A DNA stretch of 64,000 nucleotides from Sapientia aquatica (GTDB taxonomy: Bacteria > Pseudomonadota > Gammaproteobacteria > Burkholderiales > Burkholderiaceae_D), in NCBI RefSeq assembly GCF_004358105.1, contig NZ_SMYL01000001.1:372001-436000 (forward strand). Reading direction: 5' to 3'. The position numbers and the translations under genes are program-made. The notes under the pieces are model-generated. The model was given only the letters and a program-made list of their open reading frames with translations. It was not told where the DNA came from and made no database searches. Shown one piece after another: positions 43,476 through 52,531 of the stretch (positions within the stretch are counted from its first letter, which is position 1; each line of letters begins with the position of its first letter).

Positions 43476-43880
43476 ATGTCGCTATTTGATGTTTTTAATG
43501 TGGCTGGTTCAGCGATGAGCGCTCAGTCGCAGCGCTTAAATGTGGTGGCGAGTAATTTAGCGAACGCCGATAGTGTGACCAGCTCAACCGGTCAGCCTTA
43601 TCGCGCTAAGCAAGTGGTGTTTTCGGCGGTGCCAATTTCAGAAGACAGTGCGACCGGTGTACAAGTGCAGCAGGTGGTGGAAGACACGACCGCGCCCAAA
43701 TTAATGTACAACCCGCAGCATCCCTTAGCCGATGAAAAAGGCTATGTAGCCATGCCGAACGTGAATGTGGTCGATGAAATGGTCAACATGATTTCGGCCT
43801 CGCGTTCGTATCAAACCAATGTGGATACGATGAACGCGGCAAAGACGATGTTGATGAAGGCGTTGACGATTGGGCAGTAA
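43476..43880 (+). CDS. flgC: Flagellar proximal rod protein FlgC
   Basis: The 134-residue rod protein has the N-terminal motif [22 protein letters not shown] and the C-terminal [21 protein letters not shown], followed by [12 protein letters not shown]. An AGAGGAG ribosome binding site precedes ATG 43476. It lies between flgB and flgD in the usual order. Exported by the flagellar type III system, so it has no signal peptide. Confidence 0.96.
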   Translation: MSLFDVFNVAGSAMSAQSQRLNVVASNLANADSVTSSTGQPYRAKQVVFSAVPISEDSATGVQVQQVVEDTTAPKLMYNPQHPLADEKGYVAMPNVNVVDEMVNMISASRSYQTNVDTMNAAKTMLMKALTIGQ

Positions 43881-43937
43881 GGCGGTTGCCTGAGCTAACA
43901 GGCTCATTAATTTATTTAACTATTTGTAGGAGTTGCC

Positions 43938-44648
43938 ATGGGTACCACGATTAGTACAGTTTCTCCCGCTTTGCTCAAGACCATGAACGGTAAAACTCCG
44001 AGTACTGGTTCTAGCTCAAGCACTTCATCGACGAGTTCAACTTCTGCAACCGACAGCGCGGCGCAATTGCAGAATCATTTTATGACGATGTTAGTCACCC
44101 AAATGCAGAACCAAGATCCATTGAATCCGATGGATAACTCGCAAGTTACCAGCCAAATGGCGCAGCTATCGACCGTGACCGGAATTAGCCAGATGAATGC
44201 AACCTTGAGTGGTTTGGTCAGTAACTACCAATCGTCTCAGTCCTTGCAGGCGGCCAATTTAATTAGTCATAGCGTTGTGGTTCCTGGTAATGCGATTACG
44301 TTGAGTAATGGCAATGGACAATTCGGCGTCAATATGTCGGCGGCAGCGACCAATGTGCAAGCAACGATTAGTGACGCTAACGGCAAGGTAGTCGATACCG
44401 TCAATTTTGGCAGCTTACCTTCGGGCGTGTCGGCCTTGCAGTGGGATGGCAAAACCAGCACTGGCGCGACAGTACCTGATGGGCAATATACCTTTTCTGT
44501 GACCGCCAGCAGTGGCAAAACCAATGTCCCTGCGACCCCGTTATCGGTAGGGCTGGTCAATTCTGTTTCTACCAGCGCGACTGGAGCGATGCTCAATATC
44601 GCCAATGTTGGCCCGACCAGCGTGGCGGACGTTTTACAAATTCTTTAA
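43938..44648 (+). CDS. flgD: Hook assembly scaffold protein FlgD
   Basis: FlgD caps the growing hook and helps FlgE polymerise. The 236-residue protein has a Ser/Thr-rich N terminus, the conserved block QLQNHFMTMLVTQMQNQDPL with NPMDNSQVTSQMAQLSTV, and a C-terminal FlgD Ig/tudor-like domain including LQWDGKTSTGATVPDGQYTF. TAGGAG precedes the start. Confidence 0.96.
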   Translation: MGTTISTVSPALLKTMNGKTPSTGSSSSTSSTSSTSATDSAAQLQNHFMTMLVTQMQNQDPLNPMDNSQVTSQMAQLSTVTGISQMNATLSGLVSNYQSSQSLQAANLISHSVVVPGNAITLSNGNGQFGVNMSAAATNVQATISDANGKVVDTVNFGSLPSGVSALQWDGKTSTGATVPDGQYTFSVTASSGKTNVPATPLSVGLVNSVSTSATGAMLNIANVGPTSVADVLQIL

Positions 44649-44692
44649 CACAAGTTGATCAATAGTTTTGAAAATAAATTAGGGGAAATATC

Positions 44693-45985
44693 ATGGGATT
44701 TGATCAAGGCTTAAGTGGTTTAAATGCTGCCTCCACCGATTTAAACGTTATCGGTAACAACATCGCTAATGCCAGCACCGTTGGTTTTAAAGGTGCCAGT
44801 GTTCAGTTTGCTGACGTGTATGCCAGTTCACTCAACGGTGGCGGCTCTCCCGTTGTTGGTATTGGTGTCTCGTCCAACAGCATTAGCCAGCAATTTAATC
44901 AGGGCACGATTTCAACCAATAGCAATCCCTTGGATATTGCCATTAATGGTAATGGTTTCTTCCAGATGAGTACCAATGGCTCGATCAGCTACACGCGCAA
45001 CGGTCAATTTCAACTCAATCAAAACGGCCAAATCGTCAACTCTAGCGGCGCGAATTTGCAAGGCTATTTAGCCAACTCAAGCGGCATTTTAAATACCGGT
45101 GTGGCGACTAACTTAAACATCAACACCGCCAACTTGCCACCGATCCCAACCAGCACAATTACGACCGGACTTAACTTGAATTCCAGTGCGCCGGTGCTGA
45201 CCACCGCTGGCTTTAATGCCGGCAATCCAAGTACCTACAGCTATTCAACTTCTGTGACGGTCTATGACAGTCAAGGTAACAGCCACGCCTTGCAGACTTA
45301 CTATGTCAATACCGGACCAAGCGCCACTACCACCCCAGCTGGCCAAGATGTGTGGGCGGTGTACGCTACCGTTGATGGCACCGGCGTACCTGCTCCGGTT
45401 GCACCATCGACTACGCCAGTGCCGATTGGAAGTTTAGCGTTCAATAATGCTGGTGCGCTTGATGCTACCAATACGACACCAGTTACGTCGCCACCTTTTA
45501 CGATGAACATCTCGGTCCCGCTAGCAAATGGTGCCGCCACGCCGCAATCGGTCAATATTAGCTATACCGGCACCACCCAATACAGCGGTGTATCGGGCGT
45601 CAACGCGCAAACGCAAAATGGTTATGCATCGGGACAATTAACTCAATTTAGCGCTGGGCCGAACGGTATTATTACTGGCACTTATTCCAACGGACAGACC
45701 CAAACTTTGGGACAAATTCTGTTGGTCAATTTCGTCAACCCCAACGGCTTGCATTCAGCGGGTAACAACCAATGGATTGCTACCTCAACTTCCGGCGTGC
45801 CTTTGGTTGGAACACCGGGTAATAGCAATTTGGGCGCGCTACAAAGTGATGCGGTGGAAAATTCCAATACCGATTTGACTTCCGAATTGGTCACGATGAT
45901 TACTGCTCAGCAGGATTATCAAGCCAATGCTCAGACGATTAAAACCGAGAGTCAGATTACTCAAACTTTAGTCAATTTACGCTAA
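44693..45985 (+). CDS. flgE: Flagellar hook protein FlgE
   Basis: FlgE is the hook subunit. The 430-residue protein has the rod/hook N-terminal motif (GLNAASTDLNVIGNNIANASTVGFKG), a Thr/Asn/Ser-rich outer domain and the C-terminal DLTSELVTMITAQQDYQANAQTI. AGGGGAA lies before ATG 44693. Its length is close to the enteric protein (about 400). Confidence 0.96.
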   Translation: MGFDQGLSGLNAASTDLNVIGNNIANASTVGFKGASVQFADVYASSLNGGGSPVVGIGVSSNSISQQFNQGTISTNSNPLDIAINGNGFFQMSTNGSISYTRNGQFQLNQNGQIVNSSGANLQGYLANSSGILNTGVATNLNINTANLPPIPTSTITTGLNLNSSAPVLTTAGFNAGNPSTYSYSTSVTVYDSQGNSHALQTYYVNTGPSATTTPAGQDVWAVYATVDGTGVPAPVAPSTTPVPIGSLAFNNAGALDATNTTPVTSPPFTMNISVPLANGAATPQSVNISYTGTTQYSGVSGVNAQTQNGYASGQLTQFSAGPNGIITGTYSNGQTQTLGQILLVNFVNPNGLHSAGNNQWIATSTSGVPLVGTPGNSNLGALQSDAVENSNTDLTSELVTMITAQQDYQANAQTIKTESQITQTLVNLR

Positions 45986-46022
45986 CGTTGATTAATCACT
46001 TCATCACCAAGAATGACTCGCC

Positions 46023-46763
46023 ATGGATAAATTAATCTACACCGCCATGACCAGCGGAAAACATACGCTGGCGCAAATGGATACGGTCACGCATAACTTA
46101 GCCAATATCAGCACGGACGGATTTAAGTCCCAACTGGATTCGTTCCGCGCTGTGCCAGTCGTTAGTAACGATTTGCCGACGCAGACATTTGTGGTCGATG
46201 CAACCGTTGGAACTAACTTTACCGCTGGTGCGATTCATCCAACCGATCGCGCGCTTGATATTGCGATTAAAGGGCAGGGCTGGATTGCGGTGGAAGACGC
46301 CAATGGCAAAGAAGCTTACACACGTGGCGGTAGCCTGCAAGTGAATCAAAATGGCTTATTACAGACTCAACGTGGTTTAAACGTGTTGGGTGAGAGCGGT
46401 ACGATTACTTTGCCACCGGATGAAAACGTGACGTTTTCTAAAGACGGAACGGTCTCGACTATTCCGGTCGGGAATAAGGTGGCAAATGGCACGATAATCG
46501 GCCGATTGAAGTTGGTCAATCCGCCGGAAAATACCTTGGTGCGTGGTGACGATGGCTTATTTCGAACCAAAGACAATGTACCCGCTGAAATTGACGGCAC
46601 GGTGCAAGTAGCGAGCGGCGCGATTGAAGACAGTAACGTCAATTCGGTCGAATCCTTGGTGAGTATGATTAATTTGGCGCGCAATTTTGATATGCACGTA
46701 AAGCTATTAACCAGCGCGCAAAATAACGATGAAAAAGCCAGCACAGTCTTGAACCTGGCTTAA
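46023..46763 (+). CDS. flgF: Flagellar proximal rod protein FlgF
   Basis: The 246-residue rod protein has the N-terminal motif GKHTLAQMDTVTHNLANISTDGFK, the middle block LDIAIKGQGWIAV with AYTRGGSLQVNQNG, and the C-terminal ESLVSMINLARNFDMHVKLL. It is smaller and less hydroxyl-rich than FlgG, which follows. The ribosome binding site is weak. Confidence 0.95.
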   Translation: MDKLIYTAMTSGKHTLAQMDTVTHNLANISTDGFKSQLDSFRAVPVVSNDLPTQTFVVDATVGTNFTAGAIHPTDRALDIAIKGQGWIAVEDANGKEAYTRGGSLQVNQNGLLQTQRGLNVLGESGTITLPPDENVTFSKDGTVSTIPVGNKVANGTIIGRLKLVNPPENTLVRGDDGLFRTKDNVPAEIDGTVQVASGAIEDSNVNSVESLVSMINLARNFDMHVKLLTSAQNNDEKASTVLNLA

Positions 46764-46839
46764 TGGTTGAAACGCTTTCAGACCTGAAATTGATTGCACA
46801 GTTGGCTCGCATGTTGTTGCTAAATAATCGGAGAATAAA

Positions 46840-47622
46840 ATGATACGTTCCTTGTGGATTGCTAAAACTGGGTTGGATGCGCAACAAACTCAGATGGATA
46901 TTATTTCCAATAATTTGGCCAACATCAGCACAACTGGATTTAAGCGCACTCGCGCTGTATTTGAAGATTTAATGTATCAAACGATACGTCAGCCTGGCGC
47001 TCAAAGCACCCAACAAACGCAATTGCCGAGCGGCTTGCAAGTTGGTTTGGGTGTGCGACCAGTCGCTACCGAGCGTATCTTTACCCAAGGTAATCCGAGC
47101 TTGACCAGCAACTCCAAAGACGTGGCGATTAACGGTAATGGCTTCTTCCAAGTATTGATGCCCGATGGCTCCACGGCTTACACCCGCGACGGATCATTTC
47201 AGCTCGACAATCAAGGGCAGTTGGTGACATCGAGCGGTTATCCAATTCAACCATCGCTCACCGTTCCAGCAACGGCAACCTCGCTCACTATTGGCAGCGA
47301 TGGCGTGGTAACGATTACCCAACCCGGCTCAGCGCTGCCGGTGCAAATCGGTTCGCTGCAATTGGCTAACTTTGTCAATCCGGCCGGATTAGATTCGATT
47401 GGTGAAAATCTGTATTTAGAAACCGGTTCCTCCGGTAACGCCAATACGACTGTTCCGGGCTTAAATGGAACAGGTACTTTGATGCAAAACTATGTGGAAT
47501 CGTCCAACGTGAACGTGGCTGAGGAATTAGTCAACATGATTCAAACTCAGCGTTCCTACGAGATGAATAGTAAAGCGATCACCACATCGAACGAAATGCT
47601 GCAACGTTTGGTACAGATGTAA
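46840..47622 (+). CDS. flgG: Flagellar distal rod protein FlgG
   Basis: FlgG builds the distal rod. The 260-residue length is the norm for the family. Features: ARTGLDAQQ-type front ([23 protein letters not shown]), [29 protein letters not shown] and the C-terminal [27 protein letters not shown] precedes ATG 46840. Confidence 0.97.
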   Translation: MIRSLWIAKTGLDAQQTQMDIISNNLANISTTGFKRTRAVFEDLMYQTIRQPGAQSTQQTQLPSGLQVGLGVRPVATERIFTQGNPSLTSNSKDVAINGNGFFQVLMPDGSTAYTRDGSFQLDNQGQLVTSSGYPIQPSLTVPATATSLTIGSDGVVTITQPGSALPVQIGSLQLANFVNPAGLDSIGENLYLETGSSGNANTTVPGLNGTGTLMQNYVESSNVNVAEELVNMIQTQRSYEMNSKAITTSNEMLQRLVQM

Positions 47623-47685
47623 CGCAGCTTAGGTTTGGTAGCTAGTTTGAAATGAATGGTTTAAGAGGGAAGGTTGGGGCGGAAG

Positions 47686-48405
47686 ATGGATAGACAAATC
47701 AATACACAATGGCTAGCGCCGTTTCAACCAGCTACAAAGCGTCTGTTGGGTTCCGTATGTTTGATCGCTTCGGTCTTATTGGCGGGTTGCTCGATCACGC
47801 CGAAACCAATTATCGATCAACCAATCACGATGCGGCCTTTGCCCGAAGCACCGAGGGAAAAAGGTAATCCCGGCGCGATTTTTCAGACTGCGGCCTACCA
47901 TCCTTTGTTTGAAGATGTGCGCGCCAGAGCGGTGGGTGACAGCATCATCATCACGATTTCTGAAAACACTAACAGCTCCAATACGTCCGCCAATGCGACA
48001 TCCAAATCGGCCTCGACGAGCTTCTCTGCGCCTAGCTTCTTAGGTGCAACAGCGTCAAAAATCGCTGGCGTAAATATCGCGACCAAAACGGCTAACAGCG
48101 TTTCTGAAAAAGGTGCTGATGCGTTTGGTAACACTTTTAACGGCACGATTGCGGTCACTATTATTGAGGTTCTGCCTAACGGTAATTTCCGCGTCAGTGG
48201 AGAGAAAAAACTCGCCTTTGACCGCGACACCGAATACGTTCGATTCTCCGGCGTTGTATCGCCCGCGACGATCGCCCAAGGCAATACCGTACCGTCAACT
48301 CAAGTGGCTGACGCTAAGTTTGAATACCGCACCAACGCGCATATTGATGCTTCCGAATTCATGTCGATCATGGATAGATTCTTCTTAAGCATTCTGCCCA
48401 TGTAA
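47686..48405 (+). CDS. flgH: Flagellar L-ring lipoprotein FlgH
   Basis: FlgH forms the outer-membrane L ring. The start is taken at ATG 47686; a TTG at 47674 is also in frame. The 239-residue product has a lipoprotein signal with the lipobox LLAGC. The family blocks DVRARAVGDSIIITISENTNSSN, GNFRVSGEKKLAFDRDTEYVRFSG and KFEYRTNAHIDASEFMSIMDRFFLSILPM follow. It overlaps flgI by 1 bp (TAATG). Confidence 0.95.
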   Translation: MDRQINTQWLAPFQPATKRLLGSVCLIASVLLAGCSITPKPIIDQPITMRPLPEAPREKGNPGAIFQTAAYHPLFEDVRARAVGDSIIITISENTNSSNTSANATSKSASTSFSAPSFLGATASKIAGVNIATKTANSVSEKGADAFGNTFNGTIAVTIIEVLPNGNFRVSGEKKLAFDRDTEYVRFSGVVSPATIAQGNTVPSTQVADAKFEYRTNAHIDASEFMSIMDRFFLSILPM

Positions 48406-49526
48406 TGAGTCGAGAAAAAATAATGAATTTACCTAAAGCCTTCTTGATCCTGTGCCTGCTCATCTTCGTTGGGACCGAAACCCACGCCGAACGCTTAAAA
48501 GATTTAGCCGGCATTCGTGGCGTGCGTGAAAACCAATTGATCGGTTATGGCTTGGTAGTCGGCTTAGACGGCAGCGGTGACCAAACGACGCAAACACCCT
48601 TTACTGTGCAAAGTATTATCAGCATGATGCAGCAGCTAGGCATTACGCTGCCGCCAGCGACGAGCTTGCAACTAAAAAACGTGGCCGCCGTTATGGTCAC
48701 GGCCAGTTTGCCGGCGTTCGCTCAACCCGGACAAGCGTTAGATGTGACGGTGTCTTCCATCGGTAACGCCAAGAGTTTGAGCGGCGGTACCTTAGTGATG
48801 ACACCATTAAAAGGTGCGGATAATCAGGTCTATGCGATGGCGCAAGGTAACGTCGTGGTGGGCGGCGCGGGCGCGGCCATTGCTGGCAGCAAAGCGCAGA
48901 TTAATCATTTGAGCGTCGGGTTAATTTCTGCCGGTGCGACCGTTGAGCGCGCCGTACCCAGCTCGATTGCCAATGGCGACACGATTCAGCTGGAATTAAA
49001 AACGTCGGATTTTTCGACCGCAACGCGGGTAGTGAGCGCCTTAAATCAGCGCTTTGGTGCTGATACCGCAAGTGCCTTGGATGGACGTGTCATTAAAGTC
49101 CGCGCTCCCAAAGACTCTGACACCCGCGTATCGTTTATTGGCGATTTAGAGAATCTCGATGTTACGCCAGCACAAACCGCGGCCAAAGTGATTATCAATG
49201 CGCGCACCGGTTCGATTGTGATGAATCAAGCGGTTACTTTGGACAGTTGCGCTGTCGCGCACGGTAATTTGCAAGTCATCATCAATACTGAAAATAAAGT
49301 TAGCCAGCCCAACGCGCTAGCGGGCGGTCAAACCGAAACCACCCAAAATGCCGATATCCAAATCAAAAAAGAACCAGGTTTAGTCACGCTCGTTAAGCCC
49401 GGTGCTAACTTGGCTGAAGTCGTCAAAGCCTTAAATTCAATTGGCGCAACTCCACAAGATTTGCTGGTTATTTTGCAAGCGATGAAAGCTTCCGGTGCCT
49501 TGCATGCTGATCTTGAAATTATTTAA
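48405..49526 (+). CDS. flgI: Flagellar P-ring protein FlgI
   Basis: FlgI forms the periplasmic P ring with help from FlgA. The 373-residue protein has a Sec signal peptide (FLILCLLIFVGTETHAE) and the family start LKDLAGIRGVRENQLIGYGL with VVGLDGSGDQT. It ends in the conserved LVKPGANLAEVVKALNSIGATPQDL. ATG 48423 is an alternative start six codons downstream. Adjacent to flgH and flgJ, as usual. Confidence 0.96.
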   Translation: MSREKIMNLPKAFLILCLLIFVGTETHAERLKDLAGIRGVRENQLIGYGLVVGLDGSGDQTTQTPFTVQSIISMMQQLGITLPPATSLQLKNVAAVMVTASLPAFAQPGQALDVTVSSIGNAKSLSGGTLVMTPLKGADNQVYAMAQGNVVVGGAGAAIAGSKAQINHLSVGLISAGATVERAVPSSIANGDTIQLELKTSDFSTATRVVSALNQRFGADTASALDGRVIKVRAPKDSDTRVSFIGDLENLDVTPAQTAAKVIINARTGSIVMNQAVTLDSCAVAHGNLQVIINTENKVSQPNALAGGQTETTQNADIQIKKEPGLVTLVKPGANLAEVVKALNSIGATPQDLLVILQAMKASGALHADLEII

Positions 49527-49558
49527 CTTCACGCGGATTTAATCGAGTACAAGCGCCC

Positions 49559-50455
49559 ATGTCCAGTTCAAACTTCATCAGCACTTTGCCCCCGACCGAT
49601 GGCACCGAAAAGCTAGCCGCTGATGCGAATAGTTTGAATGAGTTGCGTCGTAACGCAGCGCAAAATACACCCGAATCGATCAAATCCACTTCGAAGCAAT
49701 TCGAAGCCTTATTCGTCAATATGATGCTCAAAAGTATGCGCGAAGCGAATCCGCAAAATGGGCCGTTTGATAGCGAACAAAGTAAGACCTTTACCGCCAT
49801 GCTGGACCAACAGCTAAGCCAAAAAATCGCCTCGCGCGGAATTGGTTTGGCCGAAGTGCTGGAGAAGCAAATGCTGGGTTCCGCCGCGCTGCAATTTACC
49901 TCTAAGCAGTCTGCCAATGCGACGATTGATCCCACCACGATTTCCCAGCATGCGCAAGCGATTAAGGCCTCTTCTCCGGGCATTAGCGATTCCAAAGCGC
50001 AGGTAAAAGCGTTTCAAAGCAAGTTAGCCAGTTTTGCCGATCAGACCAGTCAAACCACTGGGATTCCTGCAAAATTTATGCTGGGTCAAGCGGCCTTGGA
50101 AAGTGGTTGGGGCAAGCACGAAATCATTGGCGCTAACGGCCAACCTAGCCATAATTTATTCGGTATCAAAGCCGGTAAAAATTGGACTGGCAAAACCGTC
50201 AGCGCAGTCACTACCGAATACGTCAACGGCGTCGCTACCAAAAAAGTAGAAAAGTTTCGCGCCTACGATAACTACGGCGAAGCCTTTAATGATTATGCCA
50301 AATTACTGCAAGGCAATGATCGCTACAAGAACGTCATCGCCAATGCCAAAGATGCTTATGGTTTTGCGCATGGGCTGCAAAAAGCCGGTTACGCTAGCGA
50401 CCCCAATTATGCTAATAAATTAATGCATGTGATTACCAAAACCTTATCGGCCTGA
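49559..50455 (+). CDS. flgJ: Rod-capping protein with peptidoglycan hydrolase domain, FlgJ
   Basis: FlgJ caps the growing rod and opens the cell wall for it. The 298-residue protein is the two-domain form: an N-terminal rod-cap domain (about 35-115, FEALFVNMMLKSMREANPQ) and a C-terminal glucosaminidase-type domain (about 155-298). The candidate catalytic Glu is in GQAALESGWG, with NLFGIKAGKNWTG and FRAYDNYGEAFNDYAKLL following. It comes after flgI with a 32-bp gap. Confidence 0.95.
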   Translation: MSSSNFISTLPPTDGTEKLAADANSLNELRRNAAQNTPESIKSTSKQFEALFVNMMLKSMREANPQNGPFDSEQSKTFTAMLDQQLSQKIASRGIGLAEVLEKQMLGSAALQFTSKQSANATIDPTTISQHAQAIKASSPGISDSKAQVKAFQSKLASFADQTSQTTGIPAKFMLGQAALESGWGKHEIIGANGQPSHNLFGIKAGKNWTGKTVSAVTTEYVNGVATKKVEKFRAYDNYGEAFNDYAKLLQGNDRYKNVIANAKDAYGFAHGLQKAGYASDPNYANKLMHVITKTLSA

Positions 50456-50481
50456 GGTTGGCGGAAGTTCGCAACCCGAAT

Positions 50482-50508
50482 TCAAGTTTTTTGGAAAGCG
50501 GTCGATAA
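50482..50508 (+). promoter_or_regulatory. Sigma-28 (FliA) promoter of flgK-flgL
   Basis: TCAAGTTT, an 11-bp spacer and GTCGATAA match the FliA consensus (TAAAGTTT-N11-GCCGATAA) at 14 of 16 positions with exact spacing. Predicted transcription starts about 35 bp before the flgK ATG (50551). The -10 is identical to that of the flgM promoter. Confidence 0.88.
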
Positions 50509-50550
50509 GTATTCAGAGGTCCGTAATTGTTTAAATAAAGTAGGTGTGCG

Positions 50551-52527
50551 ATGAGCGTTAATATCTTTGAAATTGGAACGACCGGACTGCAATCCGCCGA
50601 AGTCGGCATTGCTACCACGGGCCAAAACATCAGTAACGCCAACACCGCGGGCTACAGCTCTGAAGTCGCGCAACAAGCCACCGCGCCAGAAGCTGGTTAC
50701 AGTTTTGGTTATGTCGGCATGGGAACGCAAGTCAATACCATTACGCGCAACTACGATAGTTTATTAGCCAAGCAAATTAATCAGACGCAATCAACAGCCA
50801 GCCAACTCACCAATTACTCTTCTCTCATCACGCCCATCGACAACATGATTGCCGACCCGAGCGCTGGATTGTCACCGGTGTTGCAATCGTTTTTTTCGTC
50901 GCTACAAAATTTATCGTCCAACCCATCCGGCGTCGCATCGTTACAAACCGCCTTGTCTGGCGCGCAAACCTTAGCTAATCAATTTCAGGCGATTCAGGGC
51001 AAACTAAATCAATCGGCTGAGACAGTTAATTCTGGTATCACCTCAGAAGTTAATTCGATTAATAACTATGCGCAGCAGTTGGCGTCGGTTAATCAAGCGA
51101 TTCAAGTCGCCTACGCCAACGCTAACAACCAACCACCGAATGCCTTGCTCGATCAGCGCGATACCTTAGTCGCTAATTTGAGCAAAGAAACCCAAGTCAC
51201 GGTTGTGCCGCAAGGCAATCAATACAATGTGTTTATCGGTACCGGCCAGCCGTTGGTGTTGGGCTTTAATTCCAATCCATTAACGACCACTCAATCAGCG
51301 GCTAATCCGAATAATTTGGAAGTGGCTTTTTCGGTTGCGGGTAAAGCCGTACCAATCGGAGAATCTAGTCTGCCGGGCGGCAACTTAGGCGGTCTGTTTG
51401 CTTTTCGAACCAATTCCTTGGTACCGATCCAAAACGCTATTGGTCAAGTTGGCATCGTGTTAGCGTCGAGTATCAACGCGCAAAACGAATTAGGCCAAAC
51501 GATTAAAGGAGCCATGGGCGGCCCGATTTTTAATGTTGGCACGCCCCAGATTCTCGCGAATGCTGGTAACACCGGCGGGGCAGCGTTATCCGCAACAATC
51601 ACCAACCCATCGGCATTGACGGCGGATAACTATAGTTTGACCTACGATGGGACTAACTACACCATTACCGACACCTCGACCAATACCGTTAAATCGACGT
51701 TCGCCGCGTTTCCAGCGACGCCAACCAACGGTGTGAATGTGATTGATGGCGTTACCTATACCTTGGCTTCTGGAACACCCAATGCGGGCGATACTTTTAC
51801 GATTGCACCGACTGCCAATGGAGCGACTGCTTTCACAGTAGCCGCAACGGACGCAACCCAAATTGCTTGTGCAGCGCCGGTGGCGACCAATGTGCCAAGT
51901 ACCAATACCGGCACAGGCAAGATTACGCCAGGCTCGGTGTCGACGGGATTTGTTCAATCTTCGTTAGCCACACCGATTACGCTCAATTACACGGCGGCGA
52001 CGAATTCAGTCGGTGGCTTCCCGACCGGCTCCACTGTTGTGGTGACGAACGGCGGTGTGCCAACGACCTACACCAATTACACGCCCGGAACGACCGTGAT
52101 TCCATACCAATCCGGCATGAGTATTTCGTTCAATAGTATCAATGTGGGCTTGTCTGGCAGCCCTGCTGATGGTGACACGTTTAACATCACGGCCAATACC
52201 AATGGCGTGGGCGACAATCGGAATATTTTATTGATGAATGCGCTTCAAACCGCGAACACGATGTCGAGCGGCACGGCTACATTCCAAGGTGCTTACGCGG
52301 CCTTAGTCGATACGGTAGGCAATACGACCAGCCAATTAACGACCACGGGCAACACGGAAACCAATCTGTTAAAACAAGCTACAACGCAGCAGCAATCCGG
52401 CTCAGGCGTGAACTTGGATCATGAAACAGTAAATTTATTGCAGTACCAACAGGTCTATCAAGCGTGCGGTAAATTAATTCAAATTGCCAATGCCAATTTC
52501 ACGACTATCTTAGATTTAAATAGGTGA
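50551..52527 (+). CDS. flgK: Hook-filament junction protein FlgK (HAP1)
   Basis: FlgK joins hook and filament. The 658-residue protein is longer than the enteric protein (about 547). The N-terminal motif (GTTGLQSAEVGIATTGQNIS, NANTAGYSSE) and C-terminal LDHETVNLLQYQQVYQACGKL with IQIANANFTTILDL are conserved. The extra length lies in a beta-rich region at about residues 346-421 that resembles an insert in FlgL, and a further GDTFNIT-containing copy near 530-545. GTAGGTG precedes the ATG. It has its own sigma-28 promoter. Confidence 0.96.
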   Translation: MSVNIFEIGTTGLQSAEVGIATTGQNISNANTAGYSSEVAQQATAPEAGYSFGYVGMGTQVNTITRNYDSLLAKQINQTQSTASQLTNYSSLITPIDNMIADPSAGLSPVLQSFFSSLQNLSSNPSGVASLQTALSGAQTLANQFQAIQGKLNQSAETVNSGITSEVNSINNYAQQLASVNQAIQVAYANANNQPPNALLDQRDTLVANLSKETQVTVVPQGNQYNVFIGTGQPLVLGFNSNPLTTTQSAANPNNLEVAFSVAGKAVPIGESSLPGGNLGGLFAFRTNSLVPIQNAIGQVGIVLASSINAQNELGQTIKGAMGGPIFNVGTPQILANAGNTGGAALSATITNPSALTADNYSLTYDGTNYTITDTSTNTVKSTFAAFPATPTNGVNVIDGVTYTLASGTPNAGDTFTIAPTANGATAFTVAATDATQIACAAPVATNVPSTNTGTGKITPGSVSTGFVQSSLATPITLNYTAATNSVGGFPTGSTVVVTNGGVPTTYTNYTPGTTVIPYQSGMSISFNSINVGLSGSPADGDTFNITANTNGVGDNRNILLMNALQTANTMSSGTATFQGAYAALVDTVGNTTSQLTTTGNTETNLLKQATTQQQSGSGVNLDHETVNLLQYQQVYQACGKLIQIANANFTTILDLNR

Positions 52528-52531
52528 CATC

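Noticed and set aside
46802-46820. TTGGCTCG...TTGTTGC upstream of flgG, resembling a sigma-54 promoter
   Set aside because: The GG-N10-GC spacing fails (GT at the -12 position) and the gene is within an operon.
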